A stretch of 64,000 bases of DNA. Source: Myxococcaceae bacterium. GTDB lineage: Bacteria > Myxococcota > Myxococcia > Myxococcales > Myxococcaceae. Numbering within the stretch: the stretch's first letter is position 1; every line of letters starts with the position of its first letter. Below the pieces are notes generated by a model. The model was not told the DNA's origin, made no database searches, and saw only the letters and a list, made by a program, of their open reading frames with translations. Shown piece after piece: positions 54,215 through 63,900 of this stretch. The DNA is taken from assembly GCA_019694595.1 (NCBI GenBank), contig JAIBBQ010000003.1, positions 1 through 64,000 of the forward strand, written 5' to 3'. The position numbers and the translations under genes are program-made.

Positions 54215-56101
54215 GTGCTTGACGAGAACACTGCCACTGCGGTCGCGCCGGGGACGTGCGGAGAACTCATGCAGGGTGTCATCGGGGGGCGCGACTTCCT
54301 GGTGACGAGCCCGATCGACTTCTTCTCCACGGTGACGGTGACGCTGCGCCCAGGCGAGGAGATCGTCGTCGAAGGCCTCAAGGACTTCTCGAAGGTCATC
54401 ACCGCGGTGCGGCTGACCCTCAAGGAGCTCGGCGTCAGCGGCATGGGCGGGAAGGTGCAGGTGCAGTCGAGCATCCCTCGGTCCAAAGGCATGGCCTCGA
54501 GCAGCTCGGACATCACGGCGGCGGTGCTCGCGACCGCGGAGGCCGCGGGCAAGGCGGTGCCTCCCTACACCATCGCGCGCACGGCCGTGGAGATCGAGCC
54601 GTCGGACGCCGTGTTCTTTCGTGACGTGGTGATCTTCGACCACATCCGCGGCGAGCTCTTCGAGCTGCTGGGGCCGCCCCCCAGTTTGAACTTCGTCATC
54701 GTCGACACCGGAGGGGAGATCGACACCCTGGAGTTCGACCGAGAGAGCGCGCGGGCGAATGCACGCAAGCACGAGAGCGAGCTGGCGCGCGGGCTCGATC
54801 TGGTCCGGCGCGGGTTCCGACAGCGCCGCCCTGATCTGGTCGCGGAAGGGGCGACGCTGAGCGCGGTCTGCCACCAGAAGGTGCTGGTGAAGCCCAAGTT
54901 CGACGACCTGCTGAAGAGCACCGCGGAGGTCGGCGCGCTGGGCGTCAACTGTGCCCACAGTGGAACGGTCCTCGGCGTGATGTTCGACCCCACGACCACC
55001 CCCGCGGAGCCGATTCTGGAGCGAACCGCGAAGCTGTTCGGCGAGCGGGCGATCATCGGCAATTTCCGCTTGATCTCCGGAGGCTCGCGGCTCGTTCATT
55101 CGTCGAAGGCCAACCTCACGCCCGCACAGCTGACGCAGATGAAGACACTCGGCACGCCGGCGCAGCGGCACCGTGTGGGCGAGATGATGGTACTGGAGTT
55201 CGAGTCGGAGAACGATCGCGCGCACCGGACCTTCGTCATGCCCGACGGGAGCACGCGCGCATCGAGCCCCGACCCCACCGAGGGCTACTGGAACAACCCC
55301 GCGGTGGTTCGCCCAGCCGAAGGCGAGCTGTGGGAAATGCAGGTGCGCGCTGACGTGACCGGGCCGGTGGTCTGGTACGAGCCCGCGGGAGGCAACCGCT
55401 CGGTGGTGCCCACGGTTCGCCTGCTCGACCGGGCGAGCTTCGAGGCGGGGTTCGTGAAGACCGGTGACGTGTGGACCCGGCAGGTGCGCGTCACGGGGGT
55501 CCAGGACGGTGCGGTCTCCCACGTCGGTGTGCACGACCAGAGCAGACGAGACCGCCTTCCGCTCCCCGTCTTTCTGGCGACCTTCTCGCGCTGCAAGACC
55601 GAGGCGCCCGGCAGCGACCTGCTGCGCCGGTTCCTCAAGGCGAACGCGGTGCGCGGCGAGCTGGTGTCGACGGGGCGGCACATGCCGACGGTGCCCGACG
55701 CAGCGGCCGCGCTGAACGTGACCCCAGGACAGATCGTGAAGTCGATTCTGTTCGAGGCCAAGAAGAAGGACGTGGTCGGCATGGCGATCGTGCCGGGCGA
55801 CGTCCGGGTCTCGATGCGAAAGGTGGCCGACGCGCTCGGGCTGCCCTCGCTGCGACTGGCGAAGGCCGAGACCGTGCTCCAGCGCACCGGCTATGCGGTG
55901 GGTGGCGTTCCACCGGTCGGGTACATCACCTCGGTGCCCGTGGTGGTGGACAGTGGGGTGATGAAGCACGCCTCGGTGTACGGCGGCGGCGGTGACGAGC
56001 TGCACATGCTCAAGATCTCCCCGGAGGAGATCGTTCGCCTCACGGGCGCGCGCACCAGCGACGTGGTGGAAGGGCCAGCCGACCGAGGCCCCGAACCATG
56101 A
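54215..56101 (+). CDS. GHMP kinase (threonine kinase-like) fused to YbaK/ProX editing domain
   Basis: A 628-residue fusion with a GTG start. Residues 1 to about 300 are a GHMP kinase of the L-threonine kinase (PduX) type: APGTCGELMQG opening, LVTSPIDFFSTVTV, and the Gly/Ser-rich ATP loop RSKGMASSSSD (residues 89-99). About 300-470 is a linking region I do not recognise. About 472-615 is a YbaK/prolyl-tRNA-editing domain with the conserved Lys509 in QIVKSILF, VPGDVRVSMRKVADALG, TGYAVGGVPPVG and GGGDELHMLKI. First of four overlapping genes. Proposed roles: make O-phospho-L-threonine for 2,3-diaminobutyrate synthesis and, by the YbaK part, clear tRNAs mischarged with a Thr analogue. The second role is inference. 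Confidence 0.87.
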   Translation: MLDENTATAVAPGTCGELMQGVIGGRDFLVTSPIDFFSTVTVTLRPGEEIVVEGLKDFSKVITAVRLTLKELGVSGMGGKVQVQSSIPRSKGMASSSSDITAAVLATAEAAGKAVPPYTIARTAVEIEPSDAVFFRDVVIFDHIRGELFELLGPPPSLNFVIVDTGGEIDTLEFDRESARANARKHESELARGLDLVRRGFRQRRPDLVAEGATLSAVCHQKVLVKPKFDDLLKSTAEVGALGVNCAHSGTVLGVMFDPTTTPAEPILERTAKLFGERAIIGNFRLISGGSRLVHSSKANLTPAQLTQMKTLGTPAQRHRVGEMMVLEFESENDRAHRTFVMPDGSTRASSPDPTEGYWNNPAVVRPAEGELWEMQVRADVTGPVVWYEPAGGNRSVVPTVRLLDRASFEAGFVKTGDVWTRQVRVTGVQDGAVSHVGVHDQSRRDRLPLPVFLATFSRCKTEAPGSDLLRRFLKANAVRGELVSTGRHMPTVPDAAAALNVTPGQIVKSILFEAKKKDVVGMAIVPGDVRVSMRKVADALGLPSLRLAKAETVLQRTGYAVGGVPPVGYITSVPVVVDSGVMKHASVYGGGGDELHMLKISPEEIVRLTGARTSDVVEGPADRGPEP

Positions 56102-57636
56102 GCGTCGGAGCGGGCGTGGGGCGCCTGGCGAGCGGGCCCCACCCGACGCTCTTCCGGCTCCTATACGAGCCAGCCCTGGAGCACGACCTGGAGGTCGTGC
56201 TCCCCCAGCTCCTCGACGTCGACGCCGCGCACGTGGTGATGGCGGTCACGCGCGGGCTGTTGCCGGCGGAGGTGGGGGCATCGCTGCTCTCGGTGAACCG
56301 GGAGCTCGCCCAGGCGATCGCCGCGGGCAAACAGCCGCTGGCGGTGCCCGACATCCACCGCGGCATGTATTTCCTGTACGAAGGCGAATACATCCGCCGG
56401 CTGGGGCCGCAGGTCGGCGGCAGCGCGCACGTCGCACGCAGCCGCAACGACATCAACGCCACGATCTTCCGCATGCGCGCACGCTCCGCGGTGATCGAGC
56501 TCCTCGAGCGTCTGCACGGGTTCACCGCCGCGCTGTCAGCGTTCGCGCGGCGACATGCGGGAACGCTGGTCTGCGGCTTCACACACCTACAACCTGCCCA
56601 GCCCACGACCGTGGGCCACGTCTTCTCCGGGGTGCTGGGCGAGCTGACGCGAACCGCCGACTGGCTGGCGCAGGCCTATCCTCCCCTCAACCGGTCGCCG
56701 ATGGGCGCGGCTGCAGGGCTGGGAACCTCGTTCCCCATCGACCCGCACCAGGTGGCGAGCCTCCTGGGGTTCGACGCTCCCATCGACAACTCGATCGACG
56801 CGGTCGGCAGCCGGGACTCGTCGGTCCACGTCCTGGCCCCGCTGGCGCTTCTGGGCACGACCCTGAGCCGGTGGGCGCTCGACGTGCAGCTGTGGGCGAG
56901 CGCGGCCTACGGCTTCCTCGACTTCGGTGACGACCTGGTGAGCACGAGTTCCATCATGCCGCAGAAGCGCAACGCCTTCGTGCTCGAGAACATCCGGGGC
57001 CAGGCCGTGCGCGCCACCGGGGCGCTGATGACCACCCTGATGGGGCTCAAGAACACCCCTTTCACCAACAGCGTCGAGGTCAGCGGGGAAGCGGCCTCGC
57101 ACCTGTGGGCGGGTGCCGCGGCGAGCGTTCAGGCGCTGGAGCTGGCGACGCTGCTGGCGTCGCAGCTGATCATGCGTCCTCAGGAGGCCACCAGGTTCCT
57201 CGAAGGAAAGGACACCACGATGACGGCCCTGGCGGACGCGCTGGTCTCACAGTTGGGCCTCAGCTTTCGGACCGCGCACGAGGTGGTCGGGACGCTCGTC
57301 GCGCGCGCCCCCCGGGGAGGGGTCGGTGAAGAGGCGCTGCGCTCGATCTTGCCGTCGCTGCTCTCGGTCCCGCTGACGGGGGCCCAGCTCGACCGGCTGG
57401 TGCCGGTGCTCTCGCCCGCCGGCGCGGTGCAGGCCGCCGCGTGGGGAGGCGGGCCGTCGCCCGCCGCGGTCGAAGGACAGCTCGACCGGCTCGATGCACG
57501 TCGGCGCGCTCGTCAAGAAATGGTCGATGGCTGGAAGGCCTCGCTCGCACGCGCGCGCGAGCGACTGAGTGGAGCGGTCTCGGAGACGATGGCAGGCTCG
57601 GCACCCCGAGGCGAAAACAGGGAGACGACACGATGA
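56098..57636 (+). CDS. Argininosuccinate lyase family protein (fumarate-releasing)
   Basis: A 512-residue member of the argininosuccinase/fumarase superfamily. SRNDINATIFRMRAR, GFTHLQPAQPTTVGH (catalytic His region) and the mobile signature loop STSSIMPQKRNAF (Ser284/Ser285) are intact. Placed between a Thr-kinase-like and a cysteine-synthase-like gene, it is unlikely to serve arginine synthesis. The expected reaction is elimination of fumarate from an N-succinyl adduct (aspartate joined to C3 of a C4 amino acid), leaving a 2,3-diamino acid; as I recall this is the role proposed for DabB in friulimicin. ATGA overlaps both neighbours. Confidence 0.9.
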   Translation: MSVGAGVGRLASGPHPTLFRLLYEPALEHDLEVVLPQLLDVDAAHVVMAVTRGLLPAEVGASLLSVNRELAQAIAAGKQPLAVPDIHRGMYFLYEGEYIRRLGPQVGGSAHVARSRNDINATIFRMRARSAVIELLERLHGFTAALSAFARRHAGTLVCGFTHLQPAQPTTVGHVFSGVLGELTRTADWLAQAYPPLNRSPMGAAAGLGTSFPIDPHQVASLLGFDAPIDNSIDAVGSRDSSVHVLAPLALLGTTLSRWALDVQLWASAAYGFLDFGDDLVSTSSIMPQKRNAFVLENIRGQAVRATGALMTTLMGLKNTPFTNSVEVSGEAASHLWAGAAASVQALELATLLASQLIMRPQEATRFLEGKDTTMTALADALVSQLGLSFRTAHEVVGTLVARAPRGGVGEEALRSILPSLLSVPLTGAQLDRLVPVLSPAGAVQAAAWGGGPSPAAVEGQLDRLDARRRARQEMVDGWKASLARARERLSGAVSETMAGSAPRGENRETTR

Positions 57637-58739
57637 AAGTTGGTTCGGTGCTGGAGCTGATCGGGAAGACGCCGCTCGTCAAGTTGCGAGGGCGTGAGCA
57701 GTCGAAGCCGCGCGCCAGCCTGTGGGCCAAGCTCGAGCTGGCCAATCCCGGCCAGATGAAGGACCGGGTGGCGATGCAGATGGTCCTCGATGCCGAGCGC
57801 ACCGGGGTGCTCAAGCCAGGCGGGATGATCGTCGAGAGCAGCTCGGGGACCATGGCCGAAGGCCTGGCGCGCGTGGGCACCCTCAAGGGCTACCCGGTGA
57901 TCATCGTCACCGACCCGCGCATCGACAAGAGCACCGAGGCCAAGTTGCGGGCGCTGGGGGCGCAGCTCGAGATCGTCAGCGAGTACCACCCGACCGGGGG
58001 CTGGCAGGTCTCCCGGCTCGCCCGGTTGAAGGAAGTGATGGCCCGCAACCCCGGGGCCTTCTGGCCGAGGCAGTACGACACGCCGAGCAACCCCGGCGCG
58101 TACGAAGCGACGCTGTCGCAGGAGCTGGTCGCCGACCTCGGGACCAAGATCGGGGCGCTGGTGGCGACCGTGGGCAGCGGCGGGTCGCTCAGCGGCAACG
58201 CGCGGGCGCTGCGCAAGCTCTGCCCCGGACTGAGGGTGGTCGCGGTCGATGCGGTGGGGTCGGTTCAGTTCAACCAACCCAACAAGAGCCGCCTGCAGTC
58301 GGGTCACGGCAACAGCATCATCGCGGGCAACATCGACTACTCGGTGATCGACGAAGCGCACTGGATCCACGACGGCGAGTGCTTCAACGCCTGTCGCGAG
58401 CTGGCCCGACGCGAAGGCATCTACGGTGGAGGGTCTTCCGGTGCGGTGTACGTGGTGGCGAGCTGGGTGGCGCAGCAGCTCCCTGAAGATCAGCACGTGG
58501 TGATGATCTGCTGCGACAGAGGTGACCGGTACGGTGAGAACATCTACAGCGACGAGTACTTCCAGAAGCACGGCCTGACCGGGGTGGTGGCGGCCGGTGA
58601 GCCGAAGCGCATCAGGTACGGCGTCGACGTGGCCGAGCGCTGGAGCTGGGCGCCACTGCCTCACGACGGCAGCGTCCCGTACTACGCGGCGGACATCACC
58701 AAGAGCGGTGACCTCACCCGGTCCCTGGGGCTGGGGTGA
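57633..58739 (+). CDS. Cysteine synthase/CBS-like PLP enzyme (beta-replacement)
   Basis: A 368-residue fold-type II PLP enzyme. IGKTPLVKL, the PLP Lys43 in NPGQMKDRV, the substrate loop ESSSGTMAEGLA (in place of the SGNTG of cysteine synthase) and the phosphate cup TVGSGGSLSGNA are present. It is about 45 residues longer than CysK, with the extra part at the C-terminus. The altered substrate loop and the neighbours suggest beta-replacement of O-phosphothreonine (or O-phosphoserine) with the amine of aspartate, which the neighbouring lyase then cleaves. SbnA of staphyloferrin B synthesis is a related known case using phosphoserine and glutamate. Overlaps both neighbours by four bases. Confidence 0.9.
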   Translation: MKVGSVLELIGKTPLVKLRGREQSKPRASLWAKLELANPGQMKDRVAMQMVLDAERTGVLKPGGMIVESSSGTMAEGLARVGTLKGYPVIIVTDPRIDKSTEAKLRALGAQLEIVSEYHPTGGWQVSRLARLKEVMARNPGAFWPRQYDTPSNPGAYEATLSQELVADLGTKIGALVATVGSGGSLSGNARALRKLCPGLRVVAVDAVGSVQFNQPNKSRLQSGHGNSIIAGNIDYSVIDEAHWIHDGECFNACRELARREGIYGGGSSGAVYVVASWVAQQLPEDQHVVMICCDRGDRYGENIYSDEYFQKHGLTGVVAAGEPKRIRYGVDVAERWSWAPLPHDGSVPYYAADITKSGDLTRSLGLG

Positions 58740-59971
58740 AGCACTACGTCTTCATCGAGAGCAACACCACGGGCACTGGCAGGCTCGCGGTGGAGCGGCT
58801 CGTTCGCGAGGGACACCAGGTGACGTTCGTCACCCGCACTCCGGCGAAGTACCCCTTCCTCAGCACGCCGCCTGCCAACCTGCGCGTGGTCGAAGCCGAG
58901 ACCAACGACCAGGCGCAGCTGGAAGCCGTGCTCGACCGGCTGGCCGCGGAAGGGCCGCCCACCGCGGTGCTCAGCTTCTCGACGTACTACATCGAGTCGG
59001 CGGCGCGCCTCGCCCGCCGGCTCGGGCTCCGAAGCATCGACCCCGAAGCGGCCAGGCAGTGCCACCACAAGTTCCTCGGCCGCCAGGCGCTGCGGCGCGC
59101 GGGCGCGCCCACGCCGCCCTTCTGGTTGGTAGGGACTCAGGAGGAGGTCGACGCGCTCAAGGGGAGCGTCACCTTCCCCTGCGTGGTGAAGCCCCCGTCG
59201 GACAGCGGGAGCATCGGTGTCCGACGCGTCGACTCCTTCGAGGCGCTCCGGGACCAGGTGGCCGCGCTCGCGCAGCGGGCCACGAACGACCGTGGGCAGG
59301 CGCTCGACGGGCGGGTGCTCGTCGAGGGTTACCTGCGGGGGCCCGAGTTCTCGGTGGAGGTCTTCACGCTCGCGCGTGGGCAGCACCACGTCTTCGGCGT
59401 GACGCAGAAGCACCTCTCGCCGGAACCTCACTTCGTGGAGGTGGGCCACGACTTCCCGGCGCCGCTGCCGGAAGCGCAACGTCGAGCGCTGGTGACGGCG
59501 ACGACCCAGGGCCTGGACGCGGTCGGCCTGGACTTCGGCTTCTCGCACACCGAGGCCCGGCTGACGGACGCGGGAGCGGTGATCATCGAGATCAACCCCC
59601 GGCTCGCCGGAGGCATGATCCCCGAGCTGGTCGGCTACTCGACGGGGCTCGACGTGCTCGGCCTGATGTTCGCCGGGCTCGAAGGCACGCCGGCCCAGCT
59701 CGAACCGCTGCGCTCGGATGTGGCCTCGATACGCTTTCTCCTCGCCGAGCAACGAGGGACGTTGCAGGGGGTCGACGGCCTGGAGGCCGCCCGCGCCGTG
59801 CCAGGCATCAAGCTCATCGAGGTGGACAAGAAGCTGGGGAGCTCCGTTCGGCCCCCCGAGTCGTCGTCGGACCGCATCGGCTACGTCATCGCCGCAGGGC
59901 GCGAGCGCGCCGACGTCGAGCGGGCGCTGGCCGAGGCTCGCCGCCAGCTGAGGCTTCGCATCGCCCCCTGA
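58736..59971 (+). CDS. ATP-grasp ligase
   Basis: A 411-residue ATP-grasp protein from a GTG that overlaps the previous stop. The preATP-grasp domain starts YVFIESNTTGTGRLAVERL. ATP-binding features are FPCVVKPPSDSGSIGV, VLVEGYLRGPEFSVEV and the metal-binding segment VIIEINPRLAGGM. The family joins a carboxylate to an amine through an acyl phosphate, often making dipeptides or amides. As last gene of the diamino-acid block it may ligate the diamino acid or aspartate to another amino acid outside the NRPS. The exact substrate is unknown. Confidence 0.9.
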   Translation: MKHYVFIESNTTGTGRLAVERLVREGHQVTFVTRTPAKYPFLSTPPANLRVVEAETNDQAQLEAVLDRLAAEGPPTAVLSFSTYYIESAARLARRLGLRSIDPEAARQCHHKFLGRQALRRAGAPTPPFWLVGTQEEVDALKGSVTFPCVVKPPSDSGSIGVRRVDSFEALRDQVAALAQRATNDRGQALDGRVLVEGYLRGPEFSVEVFTLARGQHHVFGVTQKHLSPEPHFVEVGHDFPAPLPEAQRRALVTATTQGLDAVGLDFGFSHTEARLTDAGAVIIEINPRLAGGMIPELVGYSTGLDVLGLMFAGLEGTPAQLEPLRSDVASIRFLLAEQRGTLQGVDGLEAARAVPGIKLIEVDKKLGSSVRPPESSSDRIGYVIAAGRERADVERALAEARRQLRLRIAP

Positions 59972-60188
59972 GCGGGCACCTACCCTTCCCCTCAGACGCC
60001 GCAGCTCTCACCCCTGCCCGATCGCAGTGCACGTGGACTCGACACAGGAACCCAAGCACGAACGCACGCAGTGATACAATGCGGCGCCGCTCATCGGCGG
60101 CTCGCGCGCCACGCCACCTCAGTCCCGCGTCACCACGCATCCACTGACGACACCCACCAGGGGCCGAACACCCCTCAAGGAGCAATCG
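59972..60188. other. 217-bp intergenic region
   Basis: A break between the overlapping diamino-acid block and the methyltransferase/NRPS3 unit. It contains an extended -10 element at 60072-60080, and an AAGGAG ribosome-binding sequence is a few bases before the ATG at 60189. No gene is supported here. Confidence 0.5.
60072..60080 (+). promoter_or_regulatory. Putative extended -10 promoter element
   Basis: TGATACAAT fits the extended -10 form TGnTAtAAT with one mismatch, in an otherwise GC-rich context, about 109 bases before the methyltransferase ATG. No clear -35 is visible 17 bases upstream, which extended -10 promoters can tolerate. Confidence 0.4.
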
Positions 60189-60938
60189 ATGTCATTCGAT
60201 TACGAGGCTGCAGTTCTCTACGACCTGATGAACCCGCCGCAGTTCGAGCCCGATCAGATCGACTTCCATCTGCACCACGCGATTCGGGCACGCAACGTGC
60301 TCGACTTCGGTGCCGGCACGGGCCGTGTCGCGATCCCGCTCGCCGAGCACCGGGTGAACGTCACCTGCTTCGACAAGTTCGCCGGCATGCTGGCGGCGCT
60401 CGTCATCAAGGTCGCCGGCCGGACCGAGCTCCACCCCTTCGTGACGCCGGTGTCGGGCGACCCGTTGACCATCGATCTCAAGAAGCAGTTCACCTACGCC
60501 TACATGTCCCGGGTGTTGTTCTACCTGCCGACAGACGAGGAGCGGGTGGCGCTGTTCCGAAACGTCGCCAAGCACATCGAACCCAACGGCGTGTTCTGCG
60601 TCGACGCTCCGATGGGCAGTCGCCTGTCTCAGCCCAAGACGCAGACGCACAAGATTCGCCTCGGCCGCTACCAGTACACGGTGGCGATCGGGTACGAGCG
60701 CCAGGGTGGCACGCAGTACAAGGGCGTCTACACGTTCACCGAGCACTACAACGGCGAGCTGATGAAGACCCGTGACAGCCACTTCGACGCCGCCGACATC
60801 CCCGGAAAGAACTACATGATCGACCTCTTCAATGAGGCGGGGCTCACCGTCGAGGAGATCTACGCCGACCACAAGTTCAAGCCGTACCCGTCGACGGGAG
60901 AGGCCGACTACGGCATCTTCCTCGCACGCAAGAAGTGA
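60189..60938 (+). CDS. Class I SAM-dependent methyltransferase
   Basis: A 249-residue methyltransferase. The SAM-binding motif is VLDFGAGTGRVAIPL, followed by VTCFDKFAGML, and AYMSRVLFYLPTDEER in place of the usual motif IV region. The C-terminal sheet ends YGIFLARKK. It could methylate N, O or C; the sequence does not tell. It is separated from NRPS3 by 19 bp and probably shares its transcript, so a tailoring role on the peptide or its precursor is likely. Confidence 0.87.
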   Translation: MSFDYEAAVLYDLMNPPQFEPDQIDFHLHHAIRARNVLDFGAGTGRVAIPLAEHRVNVTCFDKFAGMLAALVIKVAGRTELHPFVTPVSGDPLTIDLKKQFTYAYMSRVLFYLPTDEERVALFRNVAKHIEPNGVFCVDAPMGSRLSQPKTQTHKIRLGRYQYTVAIGYERQGGTQYKGVYTFTEHYNGELMKTRDSHFDAADIPGKNYMIDLFNEAGLTVEEIYADHKFKPYPSTGEADYGIFLARKK

Positions 60939-60957
60939 GTCACTCGGGGGACCAACC

Positions 60958-63900
60958 ATGACTCAGGGCAGCGGGCTCATCACGGAACTCAAGCGGGCGC
61001 TCGGGCGCGCAGACCTCGACCCTGCGCGGCCACTCGCCGAGCAAGGCGTCGACGAGCACGCCATCGCCGACGCCTTGGCGCTGGTGGGGCTCGCCGCCGG
61101 CGCGCCGCGGGAGCTGTCGCCGATCGTCACGCTCGCCTCGCTGTCGACGCCATCGACGAGCGAGGTGACCCCGCCAAGGTCCCAGAGCTCGGCGCCCGCG
61201 ACATTCGCGCAGCGGTTCGGGCAAGACCTCTCCGAGCTCGCCCCGGACCTTCCGCTGACGACCGCCGTGGTCGGCGTTCGCCTCAAGGGCCCCCTCGACG
61301 AAGCGGTGCTGCAGCGCGCCTTCGCGACGGTGGTGGAACGGCACCCCGGGCTGAGGACGATGGTCCAGGGCAGCAACGACGCCCTGGTCCAGGTGAAGGC
61401 GGAGCCATGGCCCACGATGACCCGGCGGGACGCGGCGCTCGCGCCTGGCGAAGGCCGCGAGGAAGCGGCCGCGGCGGCGCTGCGGCGGGAGACCCGCCAG
61501 CCGTTCGACGCGCGTCGGGCGGCGCCGGTGCGCGTGTCGCTGACCCGCTTCGCGCCCGACGACCACCTGCTGATCCTGGCGGCGAACGACGCGTTCGTGG
61601 ATTCGGACTCGACGTGGCAGGTGCTCTCGGAGCTCGCCGCGAGCTACTCCGAGCGCTCGCTGGCGCCCCCCGTCGCCTCGGGGCCGCGCCTGCTCGGGAG
61701 CTGGCAGCACGAGACGCGGGTGCCGCCGGCCGGTGAAGTGCGAGACATCGTCAGCGCTGCACTTTCCGAGGCGCCGTGGACTCCGACGTTGCCGACCGAT
61801 TTCAGTCGCCCCCCACACCGCAGTTACCTGGCCAAGCGGGTGTCGTTTCGACTGTCCGAGGTGGTCTCGGCGCGCGTGAACGCGTTGGCGGCGTCTCTGC
61901 ACGAAGCACCATCGGCGGTCTTGTTCGCCGCGCTCGCGGTGCAGCTCTCGCGCAGTGCAGGGCGCTCCGACGTGGCCCTCGTCTACGAGCCCCGGGGCCG
62001 CGACCGCGTCGGGTTGCTCGGCGTGGTGACGAGCATGCGCCAGCCGGTGCAGGTGCGCCTGTCGGTCAACCCCAGCGCGCCGTTCAGCGACGTGATCCGT
62101 GAATCGGCGAAGGTGCTCCGACGGAGCCGAGAAGAGCAGGCCGGCGACCGCTGGCTGAGTGAGGCCGACGCCCACCCGCTGATGGCCAGGCTCAGCGGAG
62201 AGAGCTCGGACTACCCCCTGGTGGGGAGCTTCGCGATGGTGCCGGCGCCCCCTCCGCTCGAGTTCAAGGGACTGACGGCCACCGTGGAGGTGGAGCCGCG
62301 AGCGGTCACGCTCTGGCCCGTCGCGCTCACGTTGTCGGCGAGCCGACAGGGGTACACGGGCGCGCTGACCTACAGCCAGGAGCAGTTCTCGGAGCAGACG
62401 GCACAGCGCATGGTCGGCCACTTCGAGACGGCGCTCGCTGGCCTGACGGCGTCCCCGCAGCAGCCGGTCTTCCGCACGGGGCTGCTGACGGCGGCGGAGG
62501 CCGAACAAGTGCTGCGGACCTGGAACGCGACCACGGAGCGCTTCGCGACCGACGTGGGGGTTCACGGACTCTTCGAGCGGCAGGTGGACCGCACGCCGGA
62601 CGCGGTGGCGGTCCGGATGGGGAGCCGAACGCTCACCTACCGGCAGCTCGACGAGCGGGCCAACCAGGTGGCGCACTGGCTCAGGGGGGCCGGGGTGGGC
62701 CCCGAGGACAGGGTCGCCATGGCGCTGGCTTCTGGCCCCGAGGCGATCGCGGCCCTGTACGGTGTGCTCAAGGCAGGGGGGGCCTACGTCCCGCTCGACC
62801 CCGAGACTCCGGTGGATCGGCTGCAGGCGATCCTCCGTGACGCCGCCGTCAAGGCGGTGATCGCCGAGCCGGGAACGCTGGCCGCGGTGGGCGCCGGTCT
62901 CGGCCGCCCGCTTCCATTGGCGGACTTCACGTCGGTCGACGGACAGCCCAAGGGGAGGCTGGGCGGGGCCGTGCTGCCGAACCAGCTCGCGTACGTGGTC
63001 TACACCTCGGGCTCCACCGGGGTGCCCAAGGGCGTGCTCGTGGAGCACCGCTCGGTGGTCAACCACAACCAGGCGATCGCGAGGGTGCTGGAGCTGAGGC
63101 CCGAGGACCGGGTGCTCCAGTTCACGCCCCTGAACTTCGATGCCGCAGGCGAGGAGATCTACCCGCCGCTCTGTGTCGGAGCGTCCACCGTGGTGCGCCG
63201 CGAGCTGATCGCCGCGACCGAGCTCAGCGCGGTGATCGAAGCGGAAGGACTGTCGGTGCTGAGTCTGCCCCCGGCGTACATGCACCAGTGGGTGCAGCAC
63301 CTGTTCGTCACTGCGCAGCCGCCGCCAGCAGCGCTGCGCCTCATCATGCTCGGCGGGGAGCGCATTCTCCCCGAGACGCTGGCGCTGTGGCAGCAGGTCG
63401 GCGGCGAGCGCATTCCGTGGGTCAACGTGTATGGCCCCACAGAGGCAACCATCACCTCGGCGTCGAGCACGCTGCGGGCCGAGGTCGCGCTCCTCGACGC
63501 CCAGCTCCCCATCGGAAAGCCGGTGGCCAACGCACGGCTCTATCTCCTGGGCCCAGGCCTGATCCCTGTCCCGCAAGGGCACGTCGGCGAGATCTACATT
63601 GGCGGGGCTGGCCTCGCCCGTGGCTATCTGGGTCGACCGGAGCAGACAGCCGAGCGCTTCGTTCCCGACCCGTTCTCGGGGGAGGCCGGCGGCCGCCTCT
63701 ACCGCACCGGCGACCTCGGCCGGGCGATGCCCGATGGCCGCATGGTGTTCGTCGGCCGGGCGGAATCGATGGTGAAGATCCGCGGCTTCCGGGTCGAGCT
63801 CGGAGACGTGGAGGCCAACCTCCGGCGCCACCCGTCGGTCGATGGCGCGGTGGTGGTGCCAGTCGAGGACGGAGCCAGCGGGGCCAAGCTCTGGGCCTAC

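Noticed and set aside
56098-57636. Argininosuccinate lyase for arginine biosynthesis
   Set aside because: No other arg gene is nearby, and it is translationally coupled to a Thr-kinase-like and a cysteine-synthase-like gene inside an NRPS cluster.
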